Assembly: GCF_037026685.1 (NCBI RefSeq)
Contig: NZ_JBANET010000023.1
Span: 7,061 to 71,060, forward strand
Origin: Orrella sp037026685
Lineage (GTDB): Bacteria; Pseudomonadota; Gammaproteobacteria; Burkholderiales; Burkholderiaceae_B
DNA: 64,000 nt
Reading direction: 5' to 3'
The notes beneath the pieces were generated by a model. The model was not told where the DNA came from. It searched no databases and worked only from the letters and a program-made list of their open reading frames with translations. The first letter of the stretch is position 1. Each line of letters begins with the position of its first letter. Both the position numbers and the translations under genes were made by a program. Positions 25,360 to 33,569 of the stretch are shown piece by piece.

Positions 25360-26828
25360 TCTCGCTGAACCTGGTCACGCTGCTGTACCTGCTCGCCTCG
25401 GTGTGCTTCATCCAGGCGCTCAAGGGCCTGTCGCATCCCTCGACCTCGCGGCGGGGCAATGCCTTCGGCATGGCCGGCATGGCCATTGCCGTGCTCACCA
25501 CGGGCGCGCTGATCGTGGCGCTGTCCGCCCCTGCGCCGGGCGGGACCGGCGGCGCCACGGGCCTGCAGGCGGCCGCGCCGGGCCTGGGCTGGGTGCTGCT
25601 GGGCCTGCTGGCCGGCGGCTCGGCCGGCGCGGTGATGGCCCGGCGCGTCGAGATGACCAAGATGCCCGAGCTGGTCGCCTTCATGCACAGCATGATCGGG
25701 CTGGCGGCGGTGGCCATCGCCGTGGCGGTGGTGGCCGAGCCGCATGCCTTCGGCATCGCCGCGCCCGGCCAGCCCATTCCGGCCGGCAACCGGCTGGAGC
25801 TTTTCATCGGCACCTTCGTGGGCGCGATCACTTTTTCGGGCTCGGTCATCGCCTTCGGCAAGCTCTCGGGCAAGTACCGCTTCCGGCTGTTCCAGGGCGC
25901 GCCGGTGGTCTTCGGCGGCCAGCACCTGCTGAACCTGCTGCTGGCCCTGGCCATGCTGGGCTGCGGGCTGTGGTTCATGGCCACCCAGGCCTGGCTGCCC
26001 TTCATCGTCATGACCGCGCTGGCCTTCGTGCTGGGCGTGCTGATCATCATCCCCATCGGCGGCGCGGACATGCCGGTCGTGGTGTCGATGCTCAACAGCT
26101 ATTCGGGCTGGGCGGCCGCGGGCATCGGCTTCTCGCTGAACAATCCCATGCTGATCATCGCCGGCTCGCTGGTGGGCTCCTCCGGCGCGATCCTGTCCTA
26201 CATCATGTGCAAGGCCATGAACCGGTCCTTCTTCAACGTGATACTGGGCGGCTTTGGCGGCAGCGCCGCGCCGGCCGCCGACGCAGCCGGCCAGGCCGCG
26301 CGCAGCGTCAAGCCGGGCAGCCCCGAGGACGCGGCCTTCCTGATGGGCCAAGCCCAGACCGTGGTGATCGTGCCGGGATACGGCCTGGCGGTGGCGCGCG
26401 CGCAGCACGCCCTCAAGGAGCTGGCCGAGAAGCTGGCGGACAAGGGCGTGACGGTGAAGTACGCCATCCACCCGGTGGCCGGACGCATGCCCGGTCATAT
26501 GAACGTGCTGCTGGCCGAGGCCGAGGTGCCCTACGACCAGGTCTTCGAAATGGAGGACATCAACGGCGAATTCGGCCAGACCGACGTGGTGCTGGTGCTG
26601 GGCGCCAACGACGTGGTCAACCCGGCGGCCAAGAACGACCCGTCCTCGCCCATCGCCGGCATGCCCATCCTGGAAGCCTACAAGGCGGGCACCGTCATCG
26701 TGAACAAGCGTTCGATGGCCGCCGGCTATGCCGGCCTGGACAACGAGCTGTTCTACATGGACAAGACCATGATGGTTTTTGGCGACGCCAAGAAGGTGCT
26801 CGAGGAGATGGCCAAGGCGGTGGAGTAG
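25356..26828 (+). CDS. pntB: NAD(P) transhydrogenase beta subunit (dIIb + NADP-binding dIII)
   Basis: 490 aa. The N-terminal 290 residues form about nine helices (SVCFIQALKGLSHPSTSRRG, GADMPVVVSMLNSYSGWAA). The C-terminal 180 residues are domain III, which binds NADP(H): VVIVPGYGLAVARAQH, then YAIHPVAGRMPGHMNVLLAEA and VLVLGANDVVNPAAKND. Coupled to pntAB by a 4-bp overlap. A GC hairpin (26838-26865) lies after the stop, between it and the convergent AraC gene. Confidence 0.97.
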   Translation: MISLNLVTLLYLLASVCFIQALKGLSHPSTSRRGNAFGMAGMAIAVLTTGALIVALSAPAPGGTGGATGLQAAAPGLGWVLLGLLAGGSAGAVMARRVEMTKMPELVAFMHSMIGLAAVAIAVAVVAEPHAFGIAAPGQPIPAGNRLELFIGTFVGAITFSGSVIAFGKLSGKYRFRLFQGAPVVFGGQHLLNLLLALAMLGCGLWFMATQAWLPFIVMTALAFVLGVLIIIPIGGADMPVVVSMLNSYSGWAAAGIGFSLNNPMLIIAGSLVGSSGAILSYIMCKAMNRSFFNVILGGFGGSAAPAADAAGQAARSVKPGSPEDAAFLMGQAQTVVIVPGYGLAVARAQHALKELAEKLADKGVTVKYAIHPVAGRMPGHMNVLLAEAEVPYDQVFEMEDINGEFGQTDVVLVLGANDVVNPAAKNDPSSPIAGMPILEAYKAGTVIVNKRSMAAGYAGLDNELFYMDKTMMVFGDAKKVLEEMAKAVE

Positions 26829-26837
26829 GCGCGGCCA

Positions 26838-26865
26838 GGGCCGCCGTCCGCAGCGGGGGCGGCCC
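26838..26865. terminator. GC hairpin between pntB and the AraC regulator gene
   Basis: GGGCCGCC and GGCGGCCC (8-bp perfect arms, 12-nt loop) between convergent genes. No T-run on either side, so termination strength is uncertain. Confidence 0.35.
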
Positions 26866-26880
26866 GACCGGCCGGGCCTG

Positions 26881-27888
26881 TCAGGCCCCGGCGCGCACCT
26901 GTCCGGGCGCCAGGCCGTAGCGGCGGCGAAAGGCGGTGGCGAAATTGGCCGGGCTGCTGTAGCCCGCATCCCAGGCGGCTTGCGTCACGCTCAGCCCGCC
27001 GCGCTCGAGCGCGGCGCGCGCCCGCTCGAGCCGCGCATCGCGCAGGTAATCCACCACCGTGCGGCCCCAGGCGGCGCGAAAGTGCCGCTGCAGCGTGTTC
27101 ACGCTCATGCAGGCGTGCATGGCGATCTCGGCCAGGCCCAGGCCATCGGCCTGGCCGCTGTCGAGCCAGTCGCGCAGCTGCGCCATGCGCTGCAGGTCGC
27201 GCGGGCGCAGGCGCGCCGACGCCTCGGGCGCAGGGGCCTGGGAACGGTCCCAGCAGCCAAAGGCCTCGGACAGCAAGCCCAGCACGCGCGACTCCACATA
27301 AAGATTCCACAGGGCCGGCACCACCGGCGCGGGCACGAGCAGCTGCTCGGCCAGCGCCAGCGCCTGCGCCGACAGCGGCCAGGTCTTGACCGCCAGGTGC
27401 GTGTGCGCATGGGCGCGTATGGCCTGCCCGCGCGCATCCAGGGGCAGCCAGGCGTCCAGCCAGGTGTAGGGCACGGAGATGGAGACGGTGCGCTCGACGG
27501 CGCCGCGCATGCCGCGGCGATAGAAGCGCTCGGGTCGCGCCACCGACACCATGGCGCCCAGGACCGGCTCGCCGGGGCGCGCCCCCGGCCCCAGATGCAG
27601 CGACAGGTTGCCAAAGCCCACCTGGGCGCGCCCGCCCACCACCAGCGCGATGCGCAGGCCCTCCTTGAGCACGGCATGGACCTCAGAGCCCTGGAGTTCG
27701 CGCGCGTCCACGCGGTGCACGGTCAGGCCGCTGGGCAGCGTGAGGGTGTCGAAGACGCCCTGCAGCACCGGCTGCTCGCGCCGGGGCACCGACAGGCGGT
27801 AGTCGGTGGCCGCGTGCGGCGAGAGCGCGTGCAGCCGGTCGGCGGGCACGCGGGCATGACGGGCGGGCAAGGCGGAATCTGGGCACAT
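26881..27888 (-). CDS. bfeR: AraC-family regulator of enterobactin utilisation
   Basis: 335 aa from the ATG at 27888 (a TTG at 27966 lies further up in frame). The C-terminal 100 residues hold two helix-turn-helices of the AraC/XylS family: LGLAEIAMHACMSVNTLQRHFRAAWG and LSVTQAAWDAGYSSPANFATAFRRRYG. The N-terminal half is a ligand-sensing region resembling PchR-type siderophore regulators (LQGSEVHAVLKEGLRIALVVGG). It diverges from the enterobactin receptor gene, the known arrangement of BfeR, which activates bfeA when enterobactin is present. The symbol rests on this context plus family, not on a direct comparison. Confidence 0.85.
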   Translation of the reverse strand: MCPDSALPARHARVPADRLHALSPHAATDYRLSVPRREQPVLQGVFDTLTLPSGLTVHRVDARELQGSEVHAVLKEGLRIALVVGGRAQVGFGNLSLHLGPGARPGEPVLGAMVSVARPERFYRRGMRGAVERTVSISVPYTWLDAWLPLDARGQAIRAHAHTHLAVKTWPLSAQALALAEQLLVPAPVVPALWNLYVESRVLGLLSEAFGCWDRSQAPAPEASARLRPRDLQRMAQLRDWLDSGQADGLGLAEIAMHACMSVNTLQRHFRAAWGRTVVDYLRDARLERARAALERGGLSVTQAAWDAGYSSPANFATAFRRRYGLAPGQVRAGA

Positions 27889-27979
27889 GGCTGGCAGGCA
27901 GGTTGGCGATTGCACAAAAGGTTTCGGTGCCGGGGCAAAACCGCGCCGGGGCGGATGCCTTGACAATACCGGAACCGCA

Positions 27980-27998
27980 GTTAATGCAAATCGTTATC
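27980..27998. promoter_or_regulatory. Fur box between bfeR and bfeA
   Basis: GTTAATGCAAATCGTTATC matches the classical 19-bp Fur consensus GATAATGATAATCATTATC at 15 positions. It is in the AT-rich core of the divergent region, 86 bp before the bfeA start, and should make both genes iron-repressed. Confidence 0.7.
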
Positions 27999-28083
27999 AA
28001 TTAAATCACAAGCATGCAGCGCGGGGGCCGCCCGCCGTCAGCACTGTTGTTCGGCGGCAACCCTCGTCCAGGAGAAGCCGACC

Positions 28084-30294
28084 ATGAGCGCACCCCACTC
28101 TTTCCGTCCGACCTTCAGGCGCCGCTATGCGGCGGGCCTGCTGTACCTGGCCGCCGGCCCCGCGCTGGCGCAGACGGCCGGCGTTACGCAAATGCAGTCC
28201 GTCCAGGTGCTGGGCACCGCGGAGGAGGAAATCAAGGAATCGCTGGGCGTGTCGGTGATCACCGCCGAGGACATCGCCAAGCGCCCCCCGGCCACGGACC
28301 TGTCCGAAATCATCCGGCGCGAGCCCGGCGTGAACCTGACGGGCAACAGCGCCAGCGGCAACCGCGGCAACAGCCGGCAGGTGGACATCCGCGGCATGGG
28401 CCCGGAAAACACCCTGATCCTGGTCGACGGCAAGCCGGTCTCCTCGCGCAATCCGGTGCGCTACGGCTGGAACGGCGACCGCGACACCCGCGGCGACACC
28501 AACTGGGTGCCGGCCGAGGAGGTCGAGCGCATCGAGGTGATCCGCGGGCCGGCGGCGGCGCGCTACGGCTCGGGGGCGATGGGCGGCGTGGTCAACATCA
28601 TCACCAAGCGGCCCACGGACAGGCTCAGCGGCTCGGTCACCTACTACACCAGCCAACCCGAGGACGGCGACGAGGGCGAGTCGCACCGGGCCAACTTCCG
28701 CCTGAGCGGTCCCTTGAGCGAGACGCTGTCGTTCCGCCTGTACGGCGGCTACAGCAAGACCCGCCCCGACGCGCAGGACATCAACGCGCACAACGTCAGC
28801 GAGGACCAGACCGGCATCGCCGGGCGCGAGGGCTTCGTCAACCGGGACATCAACGCCCTGCTGAGCTGGGCGCTGGACAGCCGCCAGAGCCTGGAGCTGG
28901 ACGCCGGCTACAGCCGCCAGGGCAACCGCTACGCCGGCGACACCATGCTGAACAACGGCGGCGGCAACCCGGCCTTCATCGACAGCCTGTACGGCCAGGA
29001 AACCTACGTGATGTATCGCAACACCCTGGGGCTGACGCATCGCGGCCGCTGGGACTGGGGCGATTCGCGCGTCTCGGTGGGCTACGAGGGCACGCGCAAT
29101 TCGCGCCTGAACGAAGGCCTGGCCGGCGGCCCGGAAGGGGCCCCCGCCGAAGGCGAAGGCTGGTACACCGCGCGGCTGAAGAACTGGCGCGCCAGCGGCG
29201 AAGTCAACGTGCCCTTGACGCTGGGCCTGGACCAGGTGCTGACGGTGGGCGCCGAATACCTGCGCGAATCGCTGAACGACCCCGGCTCGATGCGCCCGAC
29301 CTTCTGGGACCCGCCGCCCGGGGCCATCGGCGGCTTCGACCGCAGCCAGACCCGCCAGCGCGCCAACAGCTACGCCCTGTTCATCGAGGACAACATCGAG
29401 GCCGGCCCGCGCGCCACCGTCACGCCGGGCCTGCGCATGGACCACCACGACAAGTTCGGCACCCACTGGAGCCCCAGCCTGAACGCGTCCTACCAGCTGA
29501 CCGGCAGGCTGACCCTCAAGGGCGGCATCGCGCGGGCCTACAAGACACCCAACCTGTACCAGTCCAACCCCAACTACCTGCTGTACAGCCGCGGCTTCGG
29601 CTGCAACCAGGCCGAGACCAACGCCAACGGCTGCTTCCTGCAAGGCAATGCCGACCTCTCGCCCGAGACCAGCGTCAACAAGGAGATCGGCCTGGCCTAC
29701 GATACCGGCGGCTGGCGCGCCAGCGCGGCATACTTTCGCAACGACTATCGCAACAAGATCGTGGCCAGCAACGAGACGGCCTATCGCCTGGACAACGGCC
29801 AGCGCGTGCTGCAATGGGTCAACACCGGCAAGGCGGTGATCGAGGGCGTGGAAGGCAACGTGTTCCTGCCGCTGACCCCCGCGCTGGACTGGAACACCAA
29901 CTTCACCTACATGATCGAATCCAAGGACAAGCGCACCGGCGAACCCTTGAGCGTGATCCCGGAGTTCACCGTCAACTCGACGCTGGACTGGCGCGTGAAC
30001 GACGCCTGGGCGCTGCAGGCCAGCCTGACCTGGTACGGCAAGCAGGAGTCGCCCTCGTACACGGCCCGGCGCAACGTCGAAATCCCGGACGACAACCGCC
30101 GCGATATCTCGCCCTATGCGCTGGTGGGCCTGAGCACGCGCTATACGGCGAACCGCCACCTGGCCTTCACGGTGGGCGTGAACAACCTGTTCGACAAGAA
30201 GCTGTACCGCGCCGGGGTGGCCGACTATGCCGGCGCGGCCAGCTACAACGAGCCGGGCCGGGCGTACTTCGCCTCGGCCACGCTCTCGTTCTGA
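28084..30294 (+). CDS. bfeA: TonB-dependent ferric enterobactin receptor
   Basis: 736 aa. Signal peptide of about 30 residues ending PALAQ. The plug domain spans about residues 45-170 (SVITAEDIAKRPPATDLSEI, VDIRGMGPENTLILVDGKPV, RIEVIRGPAAARYGSGAMGG). The remainder is a 22-strand barrel ending in a terminal aromatic (YFASATLSF), as outer-membrane proteins do. The plug and the SRNPVRYGWNGDRDTRGDTN loop are those of FepA/PfeA/PirA enterobactin receptors. Ribosome site AGGAGAA lies 8 nt before the ATG. Expression should need iron starvation (Fur box upstream) and the divergent AraC regulator. The esterase gene overlaps its stop. Confidence 0.93.
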   Translation: MSAPHSFRPTFRRRYAAGLLYLAAGPALAQTAGVTQMQSVQVLGTAEEEIKESLGVSVITAEDIAKRPPATDLSEIIRREPGVNLTGNSASGNRGNSRQVDIRGMGPENTLILVDGKPVSSRNPVRYGWNGDRDTRGDTNWVPAEEVERIEVIRGPAAARYGSGAMGGVVNIITKRPTDRLSGSVTYYTSQPEDGDEGESHRANFRLSGPLSETLSFRLYGGYSKTRPDAQDINAHNVSEDQTGIAGREGFVNRDINALLSWALDSRQSLELDAGYSRQGNRYAGDTMLNNGGGNPAFIDSLYGQETYVMYRNTLGLTHRGRWDWGDSRVSVGYEGTRNSRLNEGLAGGPEGAPAEGEGWYTARLKNWRASGEVNVPLTLGLDQVLTVGAEYLRESLNDPGSMRPTFWDPPPGAIGGFDRSQTRQRANSYALFIEDNIEAGPRATVTPGLRMDHHDKFGTHWSPSLNASYQLTGRLTLKGGIARAYKTPNLYQSNPNYLLYSRGFGCNQAETNANGCFLQGNADLSPETSVNKEIGLAYDTGGWRASAAYFRNDYRNKIVASNETAYRLDNGQRVLQWVNTGKAVIEGVEGNVFLPLTPALDWNTNFTYMIESKDKRTGEPLSVIPEFTVNSTLDWRVNDAWALQASLTWYGKQESPSYTARRNVEIPDDNRRDISPYALVGLSTRYTANRHLAFTVGVNNLFDKKLYRAGVADYAGAASYNEPGRAYFASATLSF

Positions 30295-31190
30295 TGCGCC
30301 GGCGCCGCAAGCTGGTGACCGGCGCGCTGCTGGCCGCGGGCATGGCCAGCGCCGGATCCTGGGCGCGGGCCGCCGCCGCGGCCCGGGCCGGCGGCCAGGC
30401 GATGGCCCCGGCCGTCCCCTGGACGGGGCTGCGCCAGACCCGCCTGTATCCGCATCCGGCCGGCTATGCCGCCTGGAAGGTCGCCATCCTGCATCCGGCC
30501 GGGCCGGCGCCGGCGCAAGGGTGGCCGGTGCTCTACCTGCTCGACGGCACGGCCGCCCTGCAGGCCCTGCCCATGCAGGCGCACGATGGGCTGGTCGTCG
30601 TGGCCCTGGGCTACGACGCGCCGGGCCGCTTCGATGTGCGCAGCCGGGCCTGGGACTACACGCCCCTGCCGCCAGGCGCGCCGGGCCCGCTGCCGGACCC
30701 GCGCGCCCCGGCCCGGCGCAATGGCGGCGCCGATGCCTTCCTGGCGTTTCTGCAAACACTGCACCGCGGCCTGGCGGCCGAACTGCCGCTCGATGCGCGC
30801 CGGCGCACCCTGTACGGCCACTCCTACGGCGGCCTGTTCGTGCTGCACGCCCTGCTGGCGCAGCCCCACAGCTACGACCGCTACGTCGCCGCCAGTCCTT
30901 CGCTGTGGTGGCATGCGCCCTTCATGGCCGAGCGCGCGCGCACGGCGCCGGCCGGCCTTGCGGCCGCCAGCCTGACCGTGCTGGTCGGCGGCGAGGAAAA
31001 GCTGCGGCGGCAGCGGTGCGGCGCCTGCGCCGGCGGCGAGCCCACGCAGGACCAGGCCGAGGCCTTCGTGCAGGCCCTGTCCGCGCGCGGCGGCCGGCGG
31101 GCGGCGCTGCACGTGCTGCCGGGGCTGGCGCACGGCCAGATGCTGGCCGCCACGGTGCCATGGGCCGTGCGGATCGCGCTGCGGCCCTAG
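30294..31190 (+). CDS. Periplasmic IroE-like siderophore esterase
   Basis: 298 aa. Alpha/beta hydrolase of the IroE/Fes-related group: the nucleophile motif LYGHSYGGLF has Ser177, AASPSLWWH follows, and the catalytic His is probably in LPGLAHGQM. The N-terminus MRRRRKLVTGALLAAGMAS followed by an Ala-rich stretch looks like a signal peptide, perhaps Tat-type. It starts inside the bfeA stop (TGATG), so it is translated with the receptor. It would cut the trilactone of (ferric) enterobactin in the periplasm after uptake. An unusual CGAC pair lies near residue 245. It is a natural partner for bfeA, probably the gene named bfeB, but I leave the symbol blank. Confidence 0.88.
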   Translation: MRRRRKLVTGALLAAGMASAGSWARAAAAARAGGQAMAPAVPWTGLRQTRLYPHPAGYAAWKVAILHPAGPAPAQGWPVLYLLDGTAALQALPMQAHDGLVVVALGYDAPGRFDVRSRAWDYTPLPPGAPGPLPDPRAPARRNGGADAFLAFLQTLHRGLAAELPLDARRRTLYGHSYGGLFVLHALLAQPHSYDRYVAASPSLWWHAPFMAERARTAPAGLAAASLTVLVGGEEKLRRQRCGACAGGEPTQDQAEAFVQALSARGGRRAALHVLPGLAHGQMLAATVPWAVRIALRP

Positions 31191-31203
31191 GACTTGCCGC
31201 CGC

Positions 31204-32448
31204 TCAGGCCGCCTGGCGCGCCAGGGCCTGGTCGACGGCCTCGATCCAGTGCTGCACCGGCGTTTGCGTGCCGCTTTGCAGATGGGTGATGCAGCCGACG
31301 TTCGAGGACAGGATCCGCTGGGGCTCGGCCGGCGCGATGCTGGCCAGCTTGCGGTCGCGCAGCTGGGTGGCGATGTCGGGGTTCATCACCGAATAGGCGC
31401 CCGCCGAACCGCAGCACAGATGGCTTTCGGTGAAAGGCTGCAAGGCAAAGCCCAGCTCGGCCAGCAGCTTCTCGGTGACCGGCCGCAAGTGCTGCCAATG
31501 CTGCAAGGTGCAGGGCGGATGGAAAGCCACCCGCTCGCCGGCCGGCGCCGCCCCGCCCAGCCTGGCCTTGAGTTCGGCCGCGTGCGGCGCCAGCAGCTCG
31601 CTGACGTCGCGCACCTTCTCGACGATGCGCGCCGCCTTCTCGGCATAGGCCGGATCATGGCGCAGGTGATGGGCATACTCGTGCACCATCGCCCCACAGC
31701 CCGAGGCGTTCATCACGATGGCCTCGGCCTGGCCGCTTTCGATCAGCGGCCACCAGGCATCGATGTTGGCGCGCATCTGCGCCAGGCCGGCCGGCTGGTC
31801 GTCCAGGTGGAAGTTGATCGCGCCGCAGCAGCCCGAGCCGGCCACCGTGCGCGCGCCGATGCCGACCGCATCGAGCACCCGCAGCGTGGCCGCGTCGATG
31901 CTGGGCATCATCGCAGGCTGCACGCAGCCGGCCAGCATCAGCACCTGGCGGCTGTGGCGGCCCGGATCGGGCAGCGCGCCGACCGGCCGGCGCTCGGGCA
32001 CCTTGCGCCGGATGGCCTCGGGCAGCAGCCCGCGCACGGCCTGGCCGGCCCGCATGGCTGGCTCGAACAGCGGCGAGTTCAGGCCCTTGCGCAGCGCGGC
32101 GCGCTTGAGGCGCTCGCCCAGCGGGCGCTGCACGCGCTCTTCGACCACGGCGCGGCCGATGTCCACCAGGTGCCCGTAGGCCACGCCCGAGGGGCAGGTG
32201 GTTTCGCAGTTGCGGCAGGTCAGGCAGCGGTCCAGGTGCACCTGGGTCGAGCGCGTGGGCGCCTCGCCCTCGAGCACCTGCTTGATGAGATAAATGCGCC
32301 CGCGCGGGCTGTCCAGTTCGTCGCCCAGCACCTGGTAAGTGGGACAGGTGGCGGTACAGAACCCGCAATGCACGCAGCGCCGCAGGATTTCCTCGGCCTG
32401 CTCGGCGTACTCGGCATCGCGCGCCCAGGCGGCAAGATTGGTTTGCAT
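31204..32448 (-). CDS. glcF: Glycolate oxidase iron-sulfur subunit
   Basis: 414 aa. Two 4Fe-4S motifs near the N-terminus: CVHCGFCTATCPTY (about residue 25) and CLTCRNCETTCPSG (about residue 75). The C-terminal part has two CCG domains (GSGCCGAINFHL and SHLCCGSAGAYSV) typical of GlcF and of heterodisulfide reductase-like subunits. It passes electrons from the FAD subunits GlcD/GlcE to quinone. Last gene of the glcDEF set, 3 bp after glcE, and convergent with the siderophore esterase gene. Confidence 0.95.
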   Translation of the reverse strand: MQTNLAAWARDAEYAEQAEEILRRCVHCGFCTATCPTYQVLGDELDSPRGRIYLIKQVLEGEAPTRSTQVHLDRCLTCRNCETTCPSGVAYGHLVDIGRAVVEERVQRPLGERLKRAALRKGLNSPLFEPAMRAGQAVRGLLPEAIRRKVPERRPVGALPDPGRHSRQVLMLAGCVQPAMMPSIDAATLRVLDAVGIGARTVAGSGCCGAINFHLDDQPAGLAQMRANIDAWWPLIESGQAEAIVMNASGCGAMVHEYAHHLRHDPAYAEKAARIVEKVRDVSELLAPHAAELKARLGGAAPAGERVAFHPPCTLQHWQHLRPVTEKLLAELGFALQPFTESHLCCGSAGAYSVMNPDIATQLRDRKLASIAPAEPQRILSSNVGCITHLQSGTQTPVQHWIEAVDQALARQAA

Positions 32449-32451
32449 GAT

Positions 32452-33558
32452 TCAAAGACCTGGATACATGCGCCCGGGGTTGAATATCCCGAGCGGATCG
32501 AATGCTTCCTTGAGCCGGCGCGTGATCTGCGCCACGGCCGGGGCCAGCGGATGGAACACGCCCCCGGCCAGGGCCTGGTCGTGCCCGGACGCGCGAAACA
32601 GCGTGGCATGGCCGCCGGCCGCCTGCGCGGCCGCGCGCACGGCCTGGATGTCGTGATCGCCAACCAGCCAGCGCTGCCCGCCGCCCCATTCGATGAGCGT
32701 GGGGCCCAGGCCCAGCGGCGGGGTGGTCGGCGGCACGGCAAGGCGCCACAGCGGCCGCGGCTGGAAGAAGGGATGGGTCTGCTCGCGCAGCGATTGCCAC
32801 CAGGCCTGCGCCTGGGCCGGATCCATGGCCTGTCCGCCCAGCACGCGGCTGGCCGCATCGACGGCGGTGGGCGCGCCTGAAAGGCGCACGGTCAGCTCGC
32901 CGCGCGGGGCCTGCCCCGACACGGCCCAGGCCGCCGCCGAAATCGGCAGGGGCTTGGCGCGCCAGACGCCCAGCTGCGCCAGCGCGGCACCCTCGGCCAG
33001 TTCCAGGCGCAAGGTGCGCTCGGCCAGGGGCAGCGGCGCCACCTTCAGGGAGACCTCCAGCAAGGCGCCGAAGATGCCCAGCGAGCCGGCCAGCATGCGC
33101 GAGACGTCGTAGCCGGCCACGTTCTTCATGACTTCGCCGCCGAACCGGAGCACGCGGCCCTGCGCATCAAGCAGGCGCGCACCCAGCACGAAATCGCGCA
33201 CCGCGCCGGCGGCCATGCGGCGCGGCCCGGACAGCCCGCTGGCCACGCAGCCGCCCAGCGTGGCGGCGCCGCCGAAGTGCGGCGGCTCGAACGCCAGCAT
33301 CTGCCCCTGCTCGGCCAGGACGGCCTGCAGCTCGGACAGCGGCGTGCCGGCGCGGGCGGTGACCACCAGTTCGGAAGGCTCGTAGCTGACGATGCCGCGA
33401 TAAGCGGTCATATCCAGCACGTGGTGGCTGTCCTGGCCGGTCGGCACCGGGCCGTTGCCGTAGAAGGACTTGGTGCCGCCGCCGCGCACCTGCAGCGGCC
33501 GGTGCGCGGCGCTGGCGGTCATGACCTGGTCGCACAGTTCCGAGAGAACGAAATCCAT
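32452..33558 (-). CDS. glcE: Glycolate oxidase FAD-binding subunit
   Basis: 368 aa. PCMH-type FAD domain: LQVRGGGTKSFYG, VLAEQGQMLAFEPPHFGGAATLGGCVASGLSGPRR, and GEVMKNVAGYDVSRMLAGSLG. The end LGIFNPGRMYPGL matches the GlcE/GlcD C-terminus. Shorter than GlcD, as expected. ATG 33558 has AAGGAGC upstream. 11 bp after glcD and 3 bp before glcF, so a tight operon. Confidence 0.95.
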   Translation of the reverse strand: MDFVLSELCDQVMTASAAHRPLQVRGGGTKSFYGNGPVPTGQDSHHVLDMTAYRGIVSYEPSELVVTARAGTPLSELQAVLAEQGQMLAFEPPHFGGAATLGGCVASGLSGPRRMAAGAVRDFVLGARLLDAQGRVLRFGGEVMKNVAGYDVSRMLAGSLGIFGALLEVSLKVAPLPLAERTLRLELAEGAALAQLGVWRAKPLPISAAAWAVSGQAPRGELTVRLSGAPTAVDAASRVLGGQAMDPAQAQAWWQSLREQTHPFFQPRPLWRLAVPPTTPPLGLGPTLIEWGGGQRWLVGDHDIQAVRAAAQAAGGHATLFRASGHDQALAGGVFHPLAPAVAQITRRLKEAFDPLGIFNPGRMYPGL

Positions 33559-33569
33559 GGCTCGCTCCT

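Noticed and set aside
28006..30759. A minus-strand open frame of 917 codons
   Set aside because: Antisense to the enterobactin receptor gene; Ala/Arg/Gly/Val-rich without motifs, a common effect of high GC content.
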